From Canna indica (Eukaryota; Streptophyta; Magnoliopsida; Zingiberales; Cannaceae): DNA of 64,000 nucleotides. The stretch covers positions 17,923,001 through 17,987,000 of the forward strand of contig CP136893.1 in assembly GCA_034359265.1 (NCBI GenBank), given 5' to 3'. Positions within the stretch are counted from its first letter, which is position 1. The number at the start of each line of letters is the position of its first letter. Positions 32,037 through 44,264 of the stretch are shown in pieces. The notes below the pieces were generated by a model. That model ran no database searches, was not told the DNA's origin, and saw nothing but the letters and a program-made list of their open reading frames with translations. Position numbers and translations under genes: made by a program.

Positions 32037-34400
32037 ATGTCACGCCCCAACTCAGGGTCACGTGACCGGCCAGGGTATACGTGCCAATACTCTGCAGCCT
32101 AACCCATACACATGCCAACTCAATAACAAAACATAGCAGAAAGAAATAAATGAGTTTTTATTTCAAATGGAAAACCAAACCAGAATTTATTATAAAAGAG
32201 AAACTGAAATGGTTTTGATAAAGCAGTAAAGTTTTTATCAAAAGTTCAAGTGCGGAAAGAAAAAATGACTCAAATAGCAACAATTCTTTAAACAATAAAT
32301 TCTGAATAAAAACATGAATGTGCCCACAGGACTTCAACTCCAAAAACATCAAATCACAAGTGCATGACCAAGCTACTACAGACTCGACTATGACCCTAAC
32401 TAGGACTGCTATGAGATAAATGTAGCTCCTCTGCCCTCCAACCGCGCCAAGTGATCCAGCCCACCTCACTAGTCAGGCTCTGCAAAATAAAAATAACGAC
32501 AACGGGTGAGTTCAAAGAACTCAGTGAGCGGTTCTATCAACCCCCACGATAAACCAAATATAGATATATATATAGCATAAATGCAAATACCTGACTCAAG
32601 CAGGAAAGGTCACAGGGGAGTGACTAGCTATCAGGCCACCTGGCCATCACATGCTCGAAGGCATCCAACACCCAAATGGTGAAGTACAACAGGCCTAAGC
32701 CTACCATGCCCTAAGGCAATAAAATGTACTAGGATAATCGGGATTGGCCCATCCGAACTTATCCTAATATAAAGAAACTCGGGAGCAATCGGGATTGACC
32801 CGTCCGAACTTGCTCCACGAGACACGAAGGAACAATCAGGATTCGCTCGTCCGAACTTCCCCCTTTAAAATATTACAGGGATAATCGGGATTTGCCCATC
32901 CGAACTTACCCCTTTAAGATATCACAGGAATAATCGGGATTTGCCCGTCCGAACTTATTCCACGAGGCCATATCGGAACAATCGAGATTTGCTCATCCGA
33001 ACTTGTTCCAAAAAATAACGTAGGAATAATCGGGATTCGCCCATCCAAACTTATTCCTTTAAATATAGAATCTTGAGAACAATCAGGATTTGCCCATCTG
33101 AACTTATTCCATAAGATACACAGAACAATCGGGATTTGCCCATCCGAACTTGTTCCACAGGTTGGGAATTAGCCATTCAACCTTCCGGGCCTAGCCCGCA
33201 ATTCGGCTCCTATCTGAGCCTCTCCGTCATTCAATAAGATATGACACAATAAGACCTAAGTCAAGTATCTCCTACGGTGTCTTGGGGATGTCTCTATTAG
33301 GAAAAACTCCACAACACCCAATGCCCAATCCCAACTTGCAGACTCGTAATTTTATAAACCCGTGAGATTTTATTTCATGCATAACATTTATTTGTTGGTT
33401 CATAACAAATTATGTTGCCCTTTGCATTTTAATTATGCAATTAAAATTTATCATCACCAAAATTAGGGTTTTGTTTTAGGGTTTTATTCTCAATTTACTG
33501 TTGAGCCCCAAAGTGGTGTATCTAACCCGAATCTGGTCTCCAGAGTGTGACCTATGTTTCCAAACTATATTTTATGATCAAAATGATAGGTTACGCAACT
33601 ATATTTAGTAAACTATGCACATCATAAACAAGATTTCAAAATTGGCCCTAATTCATTAACTCGGCATGAAATTTTCAGCATAATTGAGTTTCAGCATAAT
33701 AAAGAAATTAGATCCGAAAATTTCCATCACATCAGATTCATAATTATTAAAATAAATCTCACAAAACCATATTTATTAAGCAAGAACAACAAGCATCACA
33801 AAACCTTTTTAACCAAGAACCAACCTTTATGTTCAAGAATTTAAATCAAGAACCCTCATGCCTTCAAGATCAAACCCATCTTTGAAACACATGATATATT
33901 CCCAAAAATCACAGATTTAATATCAAAGCATGCATTTAAATTATAAGCATCAAGATAATCTACACCCTTCACTTAAGCATTTCATCGAACACTTGGAGGG
34001 CACCCCTTTTCTCTACCTTGGTCAAACACCCCTAGGATCATCCTAGGGCTGCCGAGCCCCATAGGGGAAGGGTTCAGGTCTCCTCTCATATGGCAATCAC
34101 AAGAAATGATGAGAACTCGAAAGTCGACGGTAAAACCAATAAGAACGTCTTATTTTCAAGAGCAGCTCAAGAAGATGAAAGAAAACCCGATAAAAGGAGG
34201 GGTAAAACCACTCACATGAATAGGAAGAAGATTTAGAGGAAAAATCATGATCGACGGCCTTCGAATCCGACTCCAAAAGATGGCGGCTCAACTCAAAGAA
34301 GGGGGATGAGGGGGCGGTGGTTCCTCTTCAAGTCGCCGGCTTGAAGAGAGGGAAAGGGAGAGAGAGAGAGAGGGCGGCTCGGCTCAGGCGATGATCACTT
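32037..34400 (-). mobile_element. Gypsy-type solo LTR inserted in the MULE
   Basis: It begins (A)TGTCACGCCCCAA, the reverse of the GGGGTGTGACAT end at 2480, and shares the adjacent blocks with that LTR. MULE coding sequence lies on both sides, and no internal retrotransposon domain is present, so it is a solo LTR. TTTAG occurs at both junctions (about 32032 and 34392) and is the candidate 5-bp TSD, but the inner end of the LTR is not certain to within 10 bp. Confidence 0.75.
32728..33165. repeat. Nine-unit tandem array (about 48 bp) inside the LTR
   Basis: The units follow GGAATAATCGGGATTTGCCC plus ATCCGAACTTATTCC and a variable AT-rich spacer. Each unit is itself flanked by GGAAYAA and TTRTTCC, so it can fold. 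The array is different from that in the LTR at 1-2480. Confidence 0.9.
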
Positions 34401-36298
34401 TAGTGGTTCTGATGATGAAAGTGATGATGATCACTTTGCTGATTATGTTGACGATTGCCTCCCAATATAGATGCACTGTCCCAAGATGTTGTTGATTCAT
34501 ATGTAGTCCAATCAGTAACTCAACACTCTAGTGTGGGTGAAAATGAAGAGATGACTTCTGATGCTGAATCTGAGCAGTTGCTTTCAGATGATGGGAGTTC
34601 TAATGTTGATGCTGAGGGACCAAAGGTAAAGACTTGCACATACAATGCTAATGAGATGGGTCCTAATTTTAGTTTCAAGCTAGGTATGCATTTTACATCA
34701 ATTGAAGAGTTCAAAAATGCAATCAGAGAGTACGTAGGTTTGAATGACAGGGGGTTAAGATTTAAGAAAAATGACGGTAAGAGATGTAGAGTGGTTTGTG
34801 TAGATGGTTGTCATTGGGTCTGCTTGTGTAGTAGAGTTGGAAAGAATGTCATGTATCAGATAAATACATTAGAGGATAGACATAGTTGTTGTAGAGTGTA
34901 AAGGAATAATGGCTAATAGAAAATGGGTTGCAGAAAAGTTGTTAAATATGTTGAATCTCAACTTGGTGATGATAAAAGGACCAATCCTGGCAGCACAACC
35001 ATACTGAAAACAGATGAATATCAACTTGGTGATGATAAAAGAATCTTCTTAAGAGCTTATTTGAGTCTAAGACTAGTAATTGAAGGCTTCCTGCACGCTT
35101 GTAGACCATTGATGGGGCTAGATGGGTGTTTTTTGAATGGGAAGTATGGTGGTATCCTACTGGTGGCTATTGGAAGGAATCCAAATGACCAGTATTTCCC
35201 ATTGGCAGTTGTTGTTGTTGAAGGTGAGAATAAATATTCATGAGAATGGTTCATTGAATTGCTACTTAATGATATTGGCATTGAAAGGAACTAGGTCATA
35301 ATTTTATATCAACAAAAGGTATGTAACTAAGATGCTATTTAAGAACTTTTACATAATTTCATTGAGTTACATATACGTTATCTAACATTTTATGCTATTT
35401 ACAACTTTTTACATTGTATGCAAGGTCTTGTTCAAGTGTTGGAGAAATATCCAAGAAGTGAACACAGGTTATGTGTTAGGCATATCTATCTTAACATGAA
35501 GAGAAAATATGGAGGTGCTACTATATTAAGAGATAGAATGCTAGCTTGTAGCAAAGCAACATATTTTGCAGCATGGGAAAGAGAGATGATGGACCTGAAG
35601 GAACTAAACAGTGATATACACAAATGGTTGGCTGAACATGATGCACATACTTGGGCAAAATCACACTTTTCAGAGTGGAGCAAGAGTGATATCATAATGA
35701 GCAATATATCAGTCTTTTAATGAGAGGATTGTTGAGGCAAGAGAGATGCCAATAATAGGGTTGCTGAATTGGATAAGGGAGTATTTGATGGTTAGATTTG
35801 TAAAGAATAGGATCCTGTATGAGAGGTACAAGGGGAAGAGTATGCCCAAAGCCAAAGAAGATGCTTGACAAGCATGTGCTGAAATCTGCAAAATGGAGGG
35901 CTTCATGGGTCGGAGGCACCAAATATGAGGTAAGAAACTTCGATGGAGAGAAATTTACTATTGGTATTGATATCAAATATTGTTCATGTAGGTTATGGGC
36001 ACTATATGGTCTGCCTTATGAACATGTTGTTTGTGTCATTTATGCACATTCTGGAGACCCTCATGAGTTTGTTGATTCTTGCTATTCTTCAACAATAAAC
36101 CCTATCAATGGTGAAAATATGTGGGTATCACAACCTAATGTGCCAATAATACTTCCATCAGTTTATAGGGTCCCTATTAGGAGACCCAAAAAAGCTAGAA
36201 GGAGGGAGAAAGATGAACTTGAGAACAAGACCAAATGGAGGAGATGCAACACTTCACATACATGTCAAAACTATGATACATATGGACATAACAAGTAG
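34401..36298 (+). pseudogene. MULE (MuDR-type) transposase, decayed
   Basis: The blocks in order are an acidic DDESDDDHF segment (34401-34440) and the MuDR DNA-binding domain (FKLGMHFTSIEEFKNAI, GCHWVCLCS, HSC) at 34455-34901. The MULE domain start (GLDGCFLNGKYGG, WFIELL) is at about 34920-35290, and its second half after an intron (LEKYPRSEHRLCVRHIYLNMK) at 35418-35720. The C-terminus with a SWIM-like CSCRLWALYGLPYEHV and a degenerate knuckle is at 35819-36298. Breaks are a frameshift near 34905, a TGA near 35241, a TAG at 35292, and a frame change after 35705. Tyr (35307-35309) stands where the family usually has the second catalytic Asp. The SWIM finger has Tyr in place of its third Cys. 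Confidence 0.88.
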
Positions 36299-37139
36299 AG
36301 GGAGAAGAGTTAAAGCTCCACCAGTGAGAGGTGCGATGAGAGGAGGTAGAGTGAGAGGTTTTCTGTGAATGTGAATGTTTTGGTAGATAGACAAGTTTCT
36401 GGCAGATGTGTGTTTGATGCCTCATATAATGATTGAAACAGCTTTATTTTTGTCATTTATCTTGTGTTTGATGCCTCATTTTGTCCTTGTCTACCTTTGA
36501 TGAAACACTTTTGTAAATGAACAACTTTGAATATATGGTCCTTCTGTATATGATTATGTGGTTCTTAGTTGTTTGTATTGAACAGATTCTTGTGGTCCTT
36601 AGCTTTTTAATTCAACAGCTTTGAATATTGAACACTTTAATATTGTATCAGATAACAATTATGGTCCTTAGCTGTGTATTGTATTGAACTTGATTGAACA
36701 ACTTTGAATATTGAATGTGGTCATGTATCATCATAGCTAAACACAGGTTCATCACACCTAATATATGTGGTGATGTATTCAACATTGTGTTACTTGTGGT
36801 CTGGTCCATTTTGTTAGCATGAATCTGTTCAATTGAATTATGTGGTCCATTATATTCAACATTGTGTTAGCTGTGGTCCTATATCAGATAATTGCATGTG
36901 GTCCTGTATCAGATAACAACTAACATTCTAACACAACTAACACAGATTCATTAAAGAAGGTTCATCACAGCTAACACAGATTCATCAAACCAGCTACCAT
37001 TCATTAAAGGAAAGGTTCATTACATCAAATCAGCTAACTATTGTTCATCACATCACTGACTAGTTACATTCACATTGCACTCACTCACTTATTTCCTAAC
37101 TAAAAGGAGAATTATTAACAGCATAAGACAAGCACTTAT
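36299..37139. other. 3' flank of the MULE gene
   Basis: Non-coding DNA with recurring GTGGTCCTT and TTGAATATTGAAC phrases and an ATCAGATAACAA repeat. A terminal inverted repeat matching 14128 was not found, so the MULE right end is lost or diverged. Confidence 0.55.
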
Positions 37140-38741
37140 TGTGGGCGAAATGGTAACACTAGAGGGGGGGAGGTGAATAGTGTGTTTACTAATTCAATTA
37201 GCCTAAATTCAATTTTAAACAATTCTTGATTAGCTTAGGCGATTTGCGATTCGATAAATATATGCGGAAGTGAAATAAACAATTTATCGCAATCAGCAAT
37301 AAATACAATGCTAACACACAATTTATAGTGGTTCGGCCCCAATGCCTACTCCACTACCTAAGCACCCCATTTAGGATTTCCAAACTAAGTTTTACTAGAT
37401 TAATTAGTTTCCCTTACAACAAGGACTTTTCACCGGAAAGACTCGCTCTCCAACCGAAGGCACTTCCACACCCGGAAGTATCTCGTCTTCCTACCGAGAG
37501 CTCTTTCCCACCTTAACCTAAGGGACAACTAGAATTAATTCTAGTAACAACTAAGTTTACACAAGTGGCTTTACTCTTATACCAAGATATCACTTCACAC
37601 ACAGCAAGACCTAACACCCTAGGTCTTCACACAAACAAATCAAACAGTTAAAATAATAGTAAAATTACAATTGAAAAGAGCTAAAGGATAAACCATGCAT
37701 TAGTGCTCTTCTCAAGCCTTCAATGTCTCCAACTCGTCAAGACGAACTGCTCGATTTAATTCTCGAGTTGAGGAAGAACTTGCGCTTGAAGTAGAACTCG
37801 CTGGAGAAGCAAGAGCGCGCGATTACTCCTTGGAAGGCTTTAAATCTCTCTTAGAATGCTCAATGATCACTGTAAGATTGGGAGAAGAAGATTAAATAAA
37901 GTATCAAAGGGTGTATTTATACCCTCGTAAAGCAACAGTTGTTCAACGGGTAGAAAACTATTCGTTACAAATCGCTGGTTGAAGCGCCGATCGAAGCATC
38001 GATCGACCGATCATTCGACCGCTGAAACTTTCCATGTGGTCGGTCGACCGACTAGTCGACCGCCACATGCGGATCGCGCGATCCGCGATCTTCGGTCGAC
38101 CCGTCGATTGACCGACGCGGTATTGCGTCACGACTCATATGCAGGTCGGTCAACCGATTGGTCGACCGCTAGCCTCGGCCAGTTTCTTTCGCCATTCGGT
38201 CGACCCGTCGATCGACCGACGCGATCTTGCATCACGGGTATCATCAGGTTGGTCGACCAACGGGTCGACCGTTGCTCTCTGCCCATTGCAGGCCTCTGTC
38301 GGTCGACGAAGTAGCCAGCGGTCGACCGACTGGTCGACCGACAAGGCTACTGCCTGTGGCCTTACCCTATTCGGTCAATCGCCCGATCGATCGAACATAG
38401 GCTGAGTTTGTTTTCTCAACCAATTTTCTTCCACGCTTCTTTTTCGGGTTCTGACTTTCAACGAGCATCATCTTGGAGAGCTTTTGACTTGATCTTTGGA
38501 CTCATCCAAGCGACTTGGGTGCACTCATCGATCTTCGAGAAACTTTTGTGACAAACCCGAGCGCGACGATCTATGTCCTTCCTATTTCGCAATTTCTCCG
38601 ATTTATCCGATTGAGGACATCGAACGCTAGTCAATATGGAACCTGAAAGATATTCTCAATGAAATCATTAGTTCCATGTTTGTTATCATCAAAACCATCA
38701 AGATCGAGATTAAGGCTAAGGTTGAAAACCTAAAGTCAACA
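37140..38741 (-). repeat. LTR of the second Copia copy
   Basis: It reads TGTGGGCGAAATGG... and ...AAAGTCAACA on the plus strand. It is longer than the LTRs of the first copy, mainly because of the expanded GTCGAC/CGATCG array at 37980-38395. Confidence 0.88.
37980..38395. repeat. Palindromic CGGTCGACCG / CGATCG array in the LTR
   Basis: More than fifteen occurrences of GGTCGACC, CGATCGA and TCGACCGA-type words are packed in about 415 bp. Shorter versions lie at equivalent places in the other LTRs (15455-15600, 27330-27570, 31105-31215). Every unit is self-complementary and rich in CpG. ORFs read here as Arg/Ser/Thr/Asp repeats are not genes. Confidence 0.88.
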
Positions 38742-41700
38742 ATCTCTCCCTTTTTGATGATGACAAACATCCTTAAGAAAATATATCATTAAAACATAAG
38801 GATATCAACTAAGGGATTTCTCCCCCTATCAACATGCATATCTATGAGATAAACTCTCCCTATCTATATGCATGAATTTCCTATATTTCCTCCCCCTTTT
38901 TCTTATACACTTATCCCCCTTTTGACCTATACTCTTCTCCTCCTTTATCCATACTCTTCTCTCTCTTTTGACATCAATCAAAAAGGGCAAGAGCGACTAT
39001 CTACTTAAAGGGATGAAACACAATTAATTTTTTAGAGAGATGAGACCCAAAAAAGTATTTAAGATAAAACATGAAGGTTTCAATCAAAGGGATGGAAAAC
39101 AATATTTGATATGAAAATAAAATTCATACATGATAGAAGAAAAGATAGATACAATTCAAAAGTAAAGCATGTATGCACTCAAGTATGAATGTGCTCATAT
39201 CTTTTTCATGACATTTTTAATTTTCATTCAAACTTTCAAAGAACTAAGATATGATTATTTTAACTCATAAATTATCAAGTTTGAATAGAACCTAATGTCA
39301 TTGAATCCAAATTATGAACTTAGCATGTTTTCGTTTGAAATAAACATGAAAGCATGAAAAATGCTAAGTCTCAAATTTTGCTATTTACTCATGTTTTCTC
39401 ATATTTATGCATCAATACATCAAACATGAGATAGTGTAAGTCTATGAATCAAGTTAGGGCTTAAGATGAAAATTTTTAAGGTATTTTGTTGACTTAGGTC
39501 AACCTATACTTCAAATTTTCAAAAATCAAACTTTTAAGTTTATACATAAACCATATTTTCAATGAAAAATTTGGTACCAATTTTTGGATGACGATTTTTG
39601 ATACCAAATATAGAATGCTCATTTTGATACCAACTGTGGGATGAAAATTTTGATACCAATTATTGAATAGACATTTGAAATGCATGTATCAAATTTGAAC
39701 TCAAAATGAATTTAAAAATCAAAGTCCATTTTTCATCCTATATTATTTTCAAATAAACAAATGGATCCTAGCTATCACCCAAAATATTAAAATCATTCAT
39801 AGAAATGATTTTACTCATGAAAATGTGTGAATGATATTAGAATTAGAATCCAAATGGTGTACATGAGTTTTTATTGAAGTTTTTGAAGAAAAATCAAAGT
39901 ATAGAAGATTGATATTTCAATTAAGGATGATACTTTGAGTTTTGAAATCCAACTTCAAAAATTCATTATAAATTAGATTCTTGATGAAATATTTTGAAAT
40001 TTTTACTTAAGAAACTAGATTTTTCAATGAAGGTGTAGTTTCAAGAATCACCTAAAAAAGATTTTTCTATATTTTTTTAAAAATAACTGAAATTTATACT
40101 AAATGTGGGTTGAAATGATATTCTTGTAAATTTTAGTTTTTTCTTAAAACTTTATCAATTTTCATTCAAACTTTCATGACACCACATGATGGTCATGTCA
40201 AGAGTATATGTCAAGTTTGAAATGAAAATTTTGTCCTTAAGTCAAAGATATCAACCTAGCATTGTTTCATTCAAAACTAAACTAGTTTTCATGAAACTTG
40301 CCAAGTCTCAATCTTAGCATTTACTCATGATTTTTCAAGTTTAAACCTATGAATACCTAACATGAGTATATCTAAACATGTTTCTCAAATATGAATCATG
40401 AATGAGACCTTTAAGTCAACTTGTTGACTTGGGTCAACAAGGTTCAAAAGAGGTTTTCATGAATTAATCTCAATTGTCATTTTATCCATATCCATAAGGA
40501 TTTTCATTCTAAGTGTATGGAAACATGTCATACCTATTCCTAAACATGTTTATGAAGATTTGAACTTAAAATAAAATGACCAAGTCAATTGATACCAATT
40601 GTGGTTTGTTGACTTGGACCAAGCTTTTTAAGCTTAAGTCCCCTAAAGTGATATAGATATCACATTGTTCATCTAGACAAGAATTTTCAATTTTAATATT
40701 CTAGACTTATGTGATATGTGTATCTAAACATGTTCATCAAATTTTAACTTAAAATGAGGTCTCTAACAAGAATTTTAACCTAAAGCAAATTTCATTTAAT
40801 CAAGATTATCATGAAATTTGTCTAAGTTATCAAATTATTTTCTACTCATGAAAGGTCAAATATTCATCATGCATAATCAGTCATGAGCATAGAGACATCA
40901 TTAAACATGAAAATTCAATTAATTTTTTTTTAAAAAAATTGCAAAATAAAATCATACCTCATTTTTAGAAAATTTGCTCATCTTATTCATTTCTTTTTTC
41001 ATTTACTTATAGATAGCATAGCTTTCTAATTCTTAACTTGCAAGTAGACTTTATTAGTATTATAATGAAATAATAACTATTAGCAAGCTAATTTACTAAA
41101 TAGCAAGGTTCAATGCAAAGTTTCATTTTAAAACCTTAACCTATGCTAGATAGTATAGATTCATTTTAAAGAAATTTTTTCATGATATCAAAATGAATCA
41201 TAAGGGATCTTAAGATGTGAAACCTATGAGAAATAAGGTCCTTAAACAAGTTAAAGTAGTTTGGACTTAAAAGGAATGTCTTTAATGACAAGTTCTAACT
41301 TAGGGCAAATTTCATTTAATAAAGTTTTCCTAAGTGCCATAATTCTACCTACTCATGAGAAAACAAGGATTTTACATGCAATTCTAGTCATGAGTATAGA
41401 GACATGATTTTAGCTTAAACAATGAGGTATAACACTTAGATTTTGAATTTATCAAGGTTATACCCTATTCATGATGATTTAGCCAAACTAATATTTTTTC
41501 TTCCTAATTAGCCTTCCTAACATGTTTATAATTTGCAAGTAAGTTACACTAATATTCTAGAGAAAATCTAGCTACTTAGCAAGCTAACTCAACCAAAAAG
41601 CAAAGATAGGCATCAAGTTTCATTATCAAAGATTACTTTGCTAAATGGTTTCAAATTCGTTTCAAATAAAATCAAGTGATACCAAAACGAATTTAAGAGA

Positions 41701-42089
41701 TCACAAAGATAATAAATGAAAAATATGATCTCCAACATTTCCTATTGGTTGAAAACTGAAAGGCCACAATGTGCCTACGATTTAGAACCGCAAGGTCGCT
41801 TAGGCCCATTACAGGCCACCGGGGTCTCCGAAGAGACCGGAAATCAAAAATCAAAGAACGTTTTTAAAACTTATCAAGAACAAAAAATCTACTAATATTA
41901 AGTACATATCAAACTCCAACTATAATTTTAAGCAATGGAATATAGGAGATGATACCAATATGTTTGATGCCAACTTTACCTAAGGCATCTAGATGACTTG
42001 AAGTTACAATTATGAAATTGTTCAATCTTTGAATCTTCAAGCAACTTCAATCAACCACCTTCATCTCACCCTTGTGTGGTACCTCCCCC

Positions 42090-42929
42090 TACAATAGAAC
42101 ATGAAATTTTTGGTACCCAACCACCTTAGGGGTTAGTTGGCCTAGGTATCCAAAGTGTCTTAGCAACACTTGGATTCTTTTTAAATGCACAATCATGGAT
42201 TGTGTGATCATAAACATCACAATAAAAATAATATCCATGAAACCTTTTCTTTTTATTTTTAACATGGATATGAGATTTATTTTTAGAATATTTATCATGT
42301 GAAACATGATGAGTATGAGCATTCTTAGAAACCTCATTCATCTTCTTATAATTATGAGGTCTAATGGTAGAATGCATGGCATGAGAGACATGATGAGCAT
42401 GAGCATTCTTAGATGAATCATTTTTATTTTAAACATGAGGTTTAAAGGTAGAATGTCTAACATGAGATTTAACATTAGCATGAACATTCTTTTTACTAAA
42501 CCTCTTAAATGAGAAAATATTTTTCATTTCATTCACTTTCTTGTTTAGGTTTAGAACCTCATTTTTCAAATCAATCATTGAGTTGTGTAAAGCATGCATT
42601 TGAGTTTTCAACATGCTATTTTCATTCTTCAATGTGTCATTTTCATTTTTCAAATCCTTAGTGTCAATAATTAAAGTATCATGGCATAGATTGTTGACAT
42701 TAATTCTTAACTTCTCATTTTTTAATTTTGCTTCATGTAATTGAGAGCTAAGATTTAAGTTTTCTTTCTTCAAATTTTTATTTTCTTTATCTTTTTTAAC
42801 AAACAAAGCATACATGATTTTATACTCATTCATCAATTCATCAAAATCATGAGAGCTATATGAGTTACTACTATTATTATTATTAACATGACTATAAGAG
42901 GTGGAGTGTACCTCATTGTCATCATTCAT
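42090..42929 (-). pseudogene. Copia gag remnant (coiled coil and zinc knuckle)
   Basis: It encodes a K/E/N-rich coiled coil (KKDKENKNLKKENLNL...) followed by HVKNKKKRFHG, a damaged second knuckle ending DHTIHDC and WIPRPTNP. It is homologous to 17040-17840. A stop at about 42429 splits it, and the N-terminal gag half is missing. Confidence 0.8.
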
Positions 42930-42973
42930 GAGACATTCTTTTGAGATGACTTTATAGTCATGATGGCTTCATA

Positions 42974-43269
42974 GTTATTAAATTTTTATCTACTATATTA
43001 TTAATATAAATTACGGAAAAATATATATATTATGAATGATAAAAAATATTTTATTTTGAGTTACTTAGAGATTTTTAGAAAAAATTATAAAATAATAATA
43101 ATATTTTAAAATAAAGGACAAATTTGAAAGGTATTTAGTTATGGGATGCTTTGGGTAATTAAAACCAGGTCTTTAATTGAAACTGTCTTATCTGCTTCCC
43201 AGTTACCGCATCGACCATCAGTTGACAATTCCCTTTCACTCCTCGGCTGCTACAGCCTTCCCTTTCGCC
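42974..43269. promoter_or_regulatory. Upstream region of the REV7 gene
   Basis: The first 170 bp are AT-rich, and GC content rises near 43190. The REV7 promoter and 5' UTR must lie in this short interval or reach into the truncated Copia copy. No clear TATA box or other element was identified. Confidence 0.4.
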
Positions 43270-44264
43270 ATGGATCGCAAGAACGCCTCTCCTCAAGGTG
43301 CATAACCTATTCCTTCAATCCATCCATCAATATCCTCAGGGTGCATAACTTTTCACAAGTTCCTTGCAGGCGAGACAGCTCGAGTCCTTGTGGAGTTCTT
43401 GGAGGTCGCCATTAACTGCATCGTCTTCCTCAAGGATTTCTATCCTTCTGGTACTTGGTCAATATTTCTCTTCCCTTCCTCTCTTTCTTTTCCTTTCTTC
43501 CATGTCCGTGAGTGAGTATTCCGATTTGCGCTTGAGGAAAAAAGAGGCCTTTGAGAGGAGAAGGTACATGAACGTGGTGGTGCACAAGGCGCGGCACCCG
43601 CAGCTGGCCGGTTACATCCACTCCGCCACCGCCGATCTCCTTCCTTTCGTACAAAAGGTGATCTCTTTCCTTCCTCGCATACTCGGCCGCCAATCTCGGT
43701 TTTTTGGGTTCCGGTTGTATACATCGATGCAGTGCATGCGAAGTGTTTGTGATATTGCCAGACTTGGTTTCTGTCATTTTATTACACAGGGTTTGGTAGA
43801 GAGGGTGAATGTACTCTTCTATGACAAAGAACACGTCCCGATCGAGAAATTTGTGTTCAAGATTAGTGTCAACCAGTCATACAACTCCAAGGTGGAAGAG
43901 AATGATCTTGAGTTTGCTCTGAGAGCTTTCCTCGTCAAGCTGACGGTCGCGAAACCTTTAACCAAACCCCTTCCACCCGGTAGGTGTCGACCCAACAAAA
44001 AGTGCATTTCGCTTGTGCTATCAGTATCAGCCATGAACTATGAATGCACCTCGTGATGCAGGTATCAGTTGGGAGATCACTGCCTATTTCCGAAACCTCC
44101 CTGGCAGCAACAAGGAAGCTCAGCTGTGGATCCCGACTGATACGAAGCAGTGGCTGCAGCAGCCGGACATAACGCCGATTAAATCCATGAGCAGTGAACC
44201 TCTCAAATTGCAGCTATATTTGGAGCATCCCAATCCTTCTGAACCAAAGACTCAGCAAGTGTAA
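43270..44264 (+). CDS. REV7: REV7 / MAD2L2-like HORMA protein
   Basis: The five exons are 43270-43297, 43370-43450, 43545-43657, 43790-43979 and 44062-44264. All introns are GT-AG, the phases agree, and the 615 nt give 204 aa. The protein starts MDRKNASPQGETARVLVEFL, continues with AFERRRYMNVVVHKARHP, LVERVNVLFYDKEHVPIEKFVFKI and LWIPTDTKQW, and ends QLYLEHP. These are hallmarks of plant REV7, the HORMA subunit of DNA polymerase zeta in translesion synthesis. The length is normal for the family (about 200 aa). A truncated Copia copy ends about 300 bp upstream. No disabling change was seen. Confidence 0.95.

Larger units (their letters stand above)
37140..42973 (-). mobile_element. Second gag-only Copia copy, 5' truncated
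   Basis: On the minus strand, part of gag (42090-42929) is followed by about 3.3 kb of non-coding internal DNA, the polypurine tract (38742-38756) and the 3' LTR (37140-38741). The homology stops near 42973 inside gag. No 5' LTR or primer site follows, so the 5' end was deleted. No pol genes are present here either, which supports a gag-only design for the family. The sequence directly left of the LTR is CTTAT; its partner is lost. Confidence 0.88.

Noticed and set aside
32728..33165. Regularly spaced repeats that could suggest a CRISPR-like array
   Set aside because: The units are imperfect and tandem, the spacers are variable AT-rich remnants, and the context is a plant LTR.
37979..38405. 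Overlapping ORFs rich in Arg, Ser, Thr and Asp on both strands
   Set aside because: They are frame readings of the CGATCG/GTCGAC array in the LTR. The same happens at 15355-15724 and 27261-27620.
43430..44034. Minus-strand ORFs across REV7
   Set aside because: They are antisense to REV7 exons and introns, without motifs of their own.
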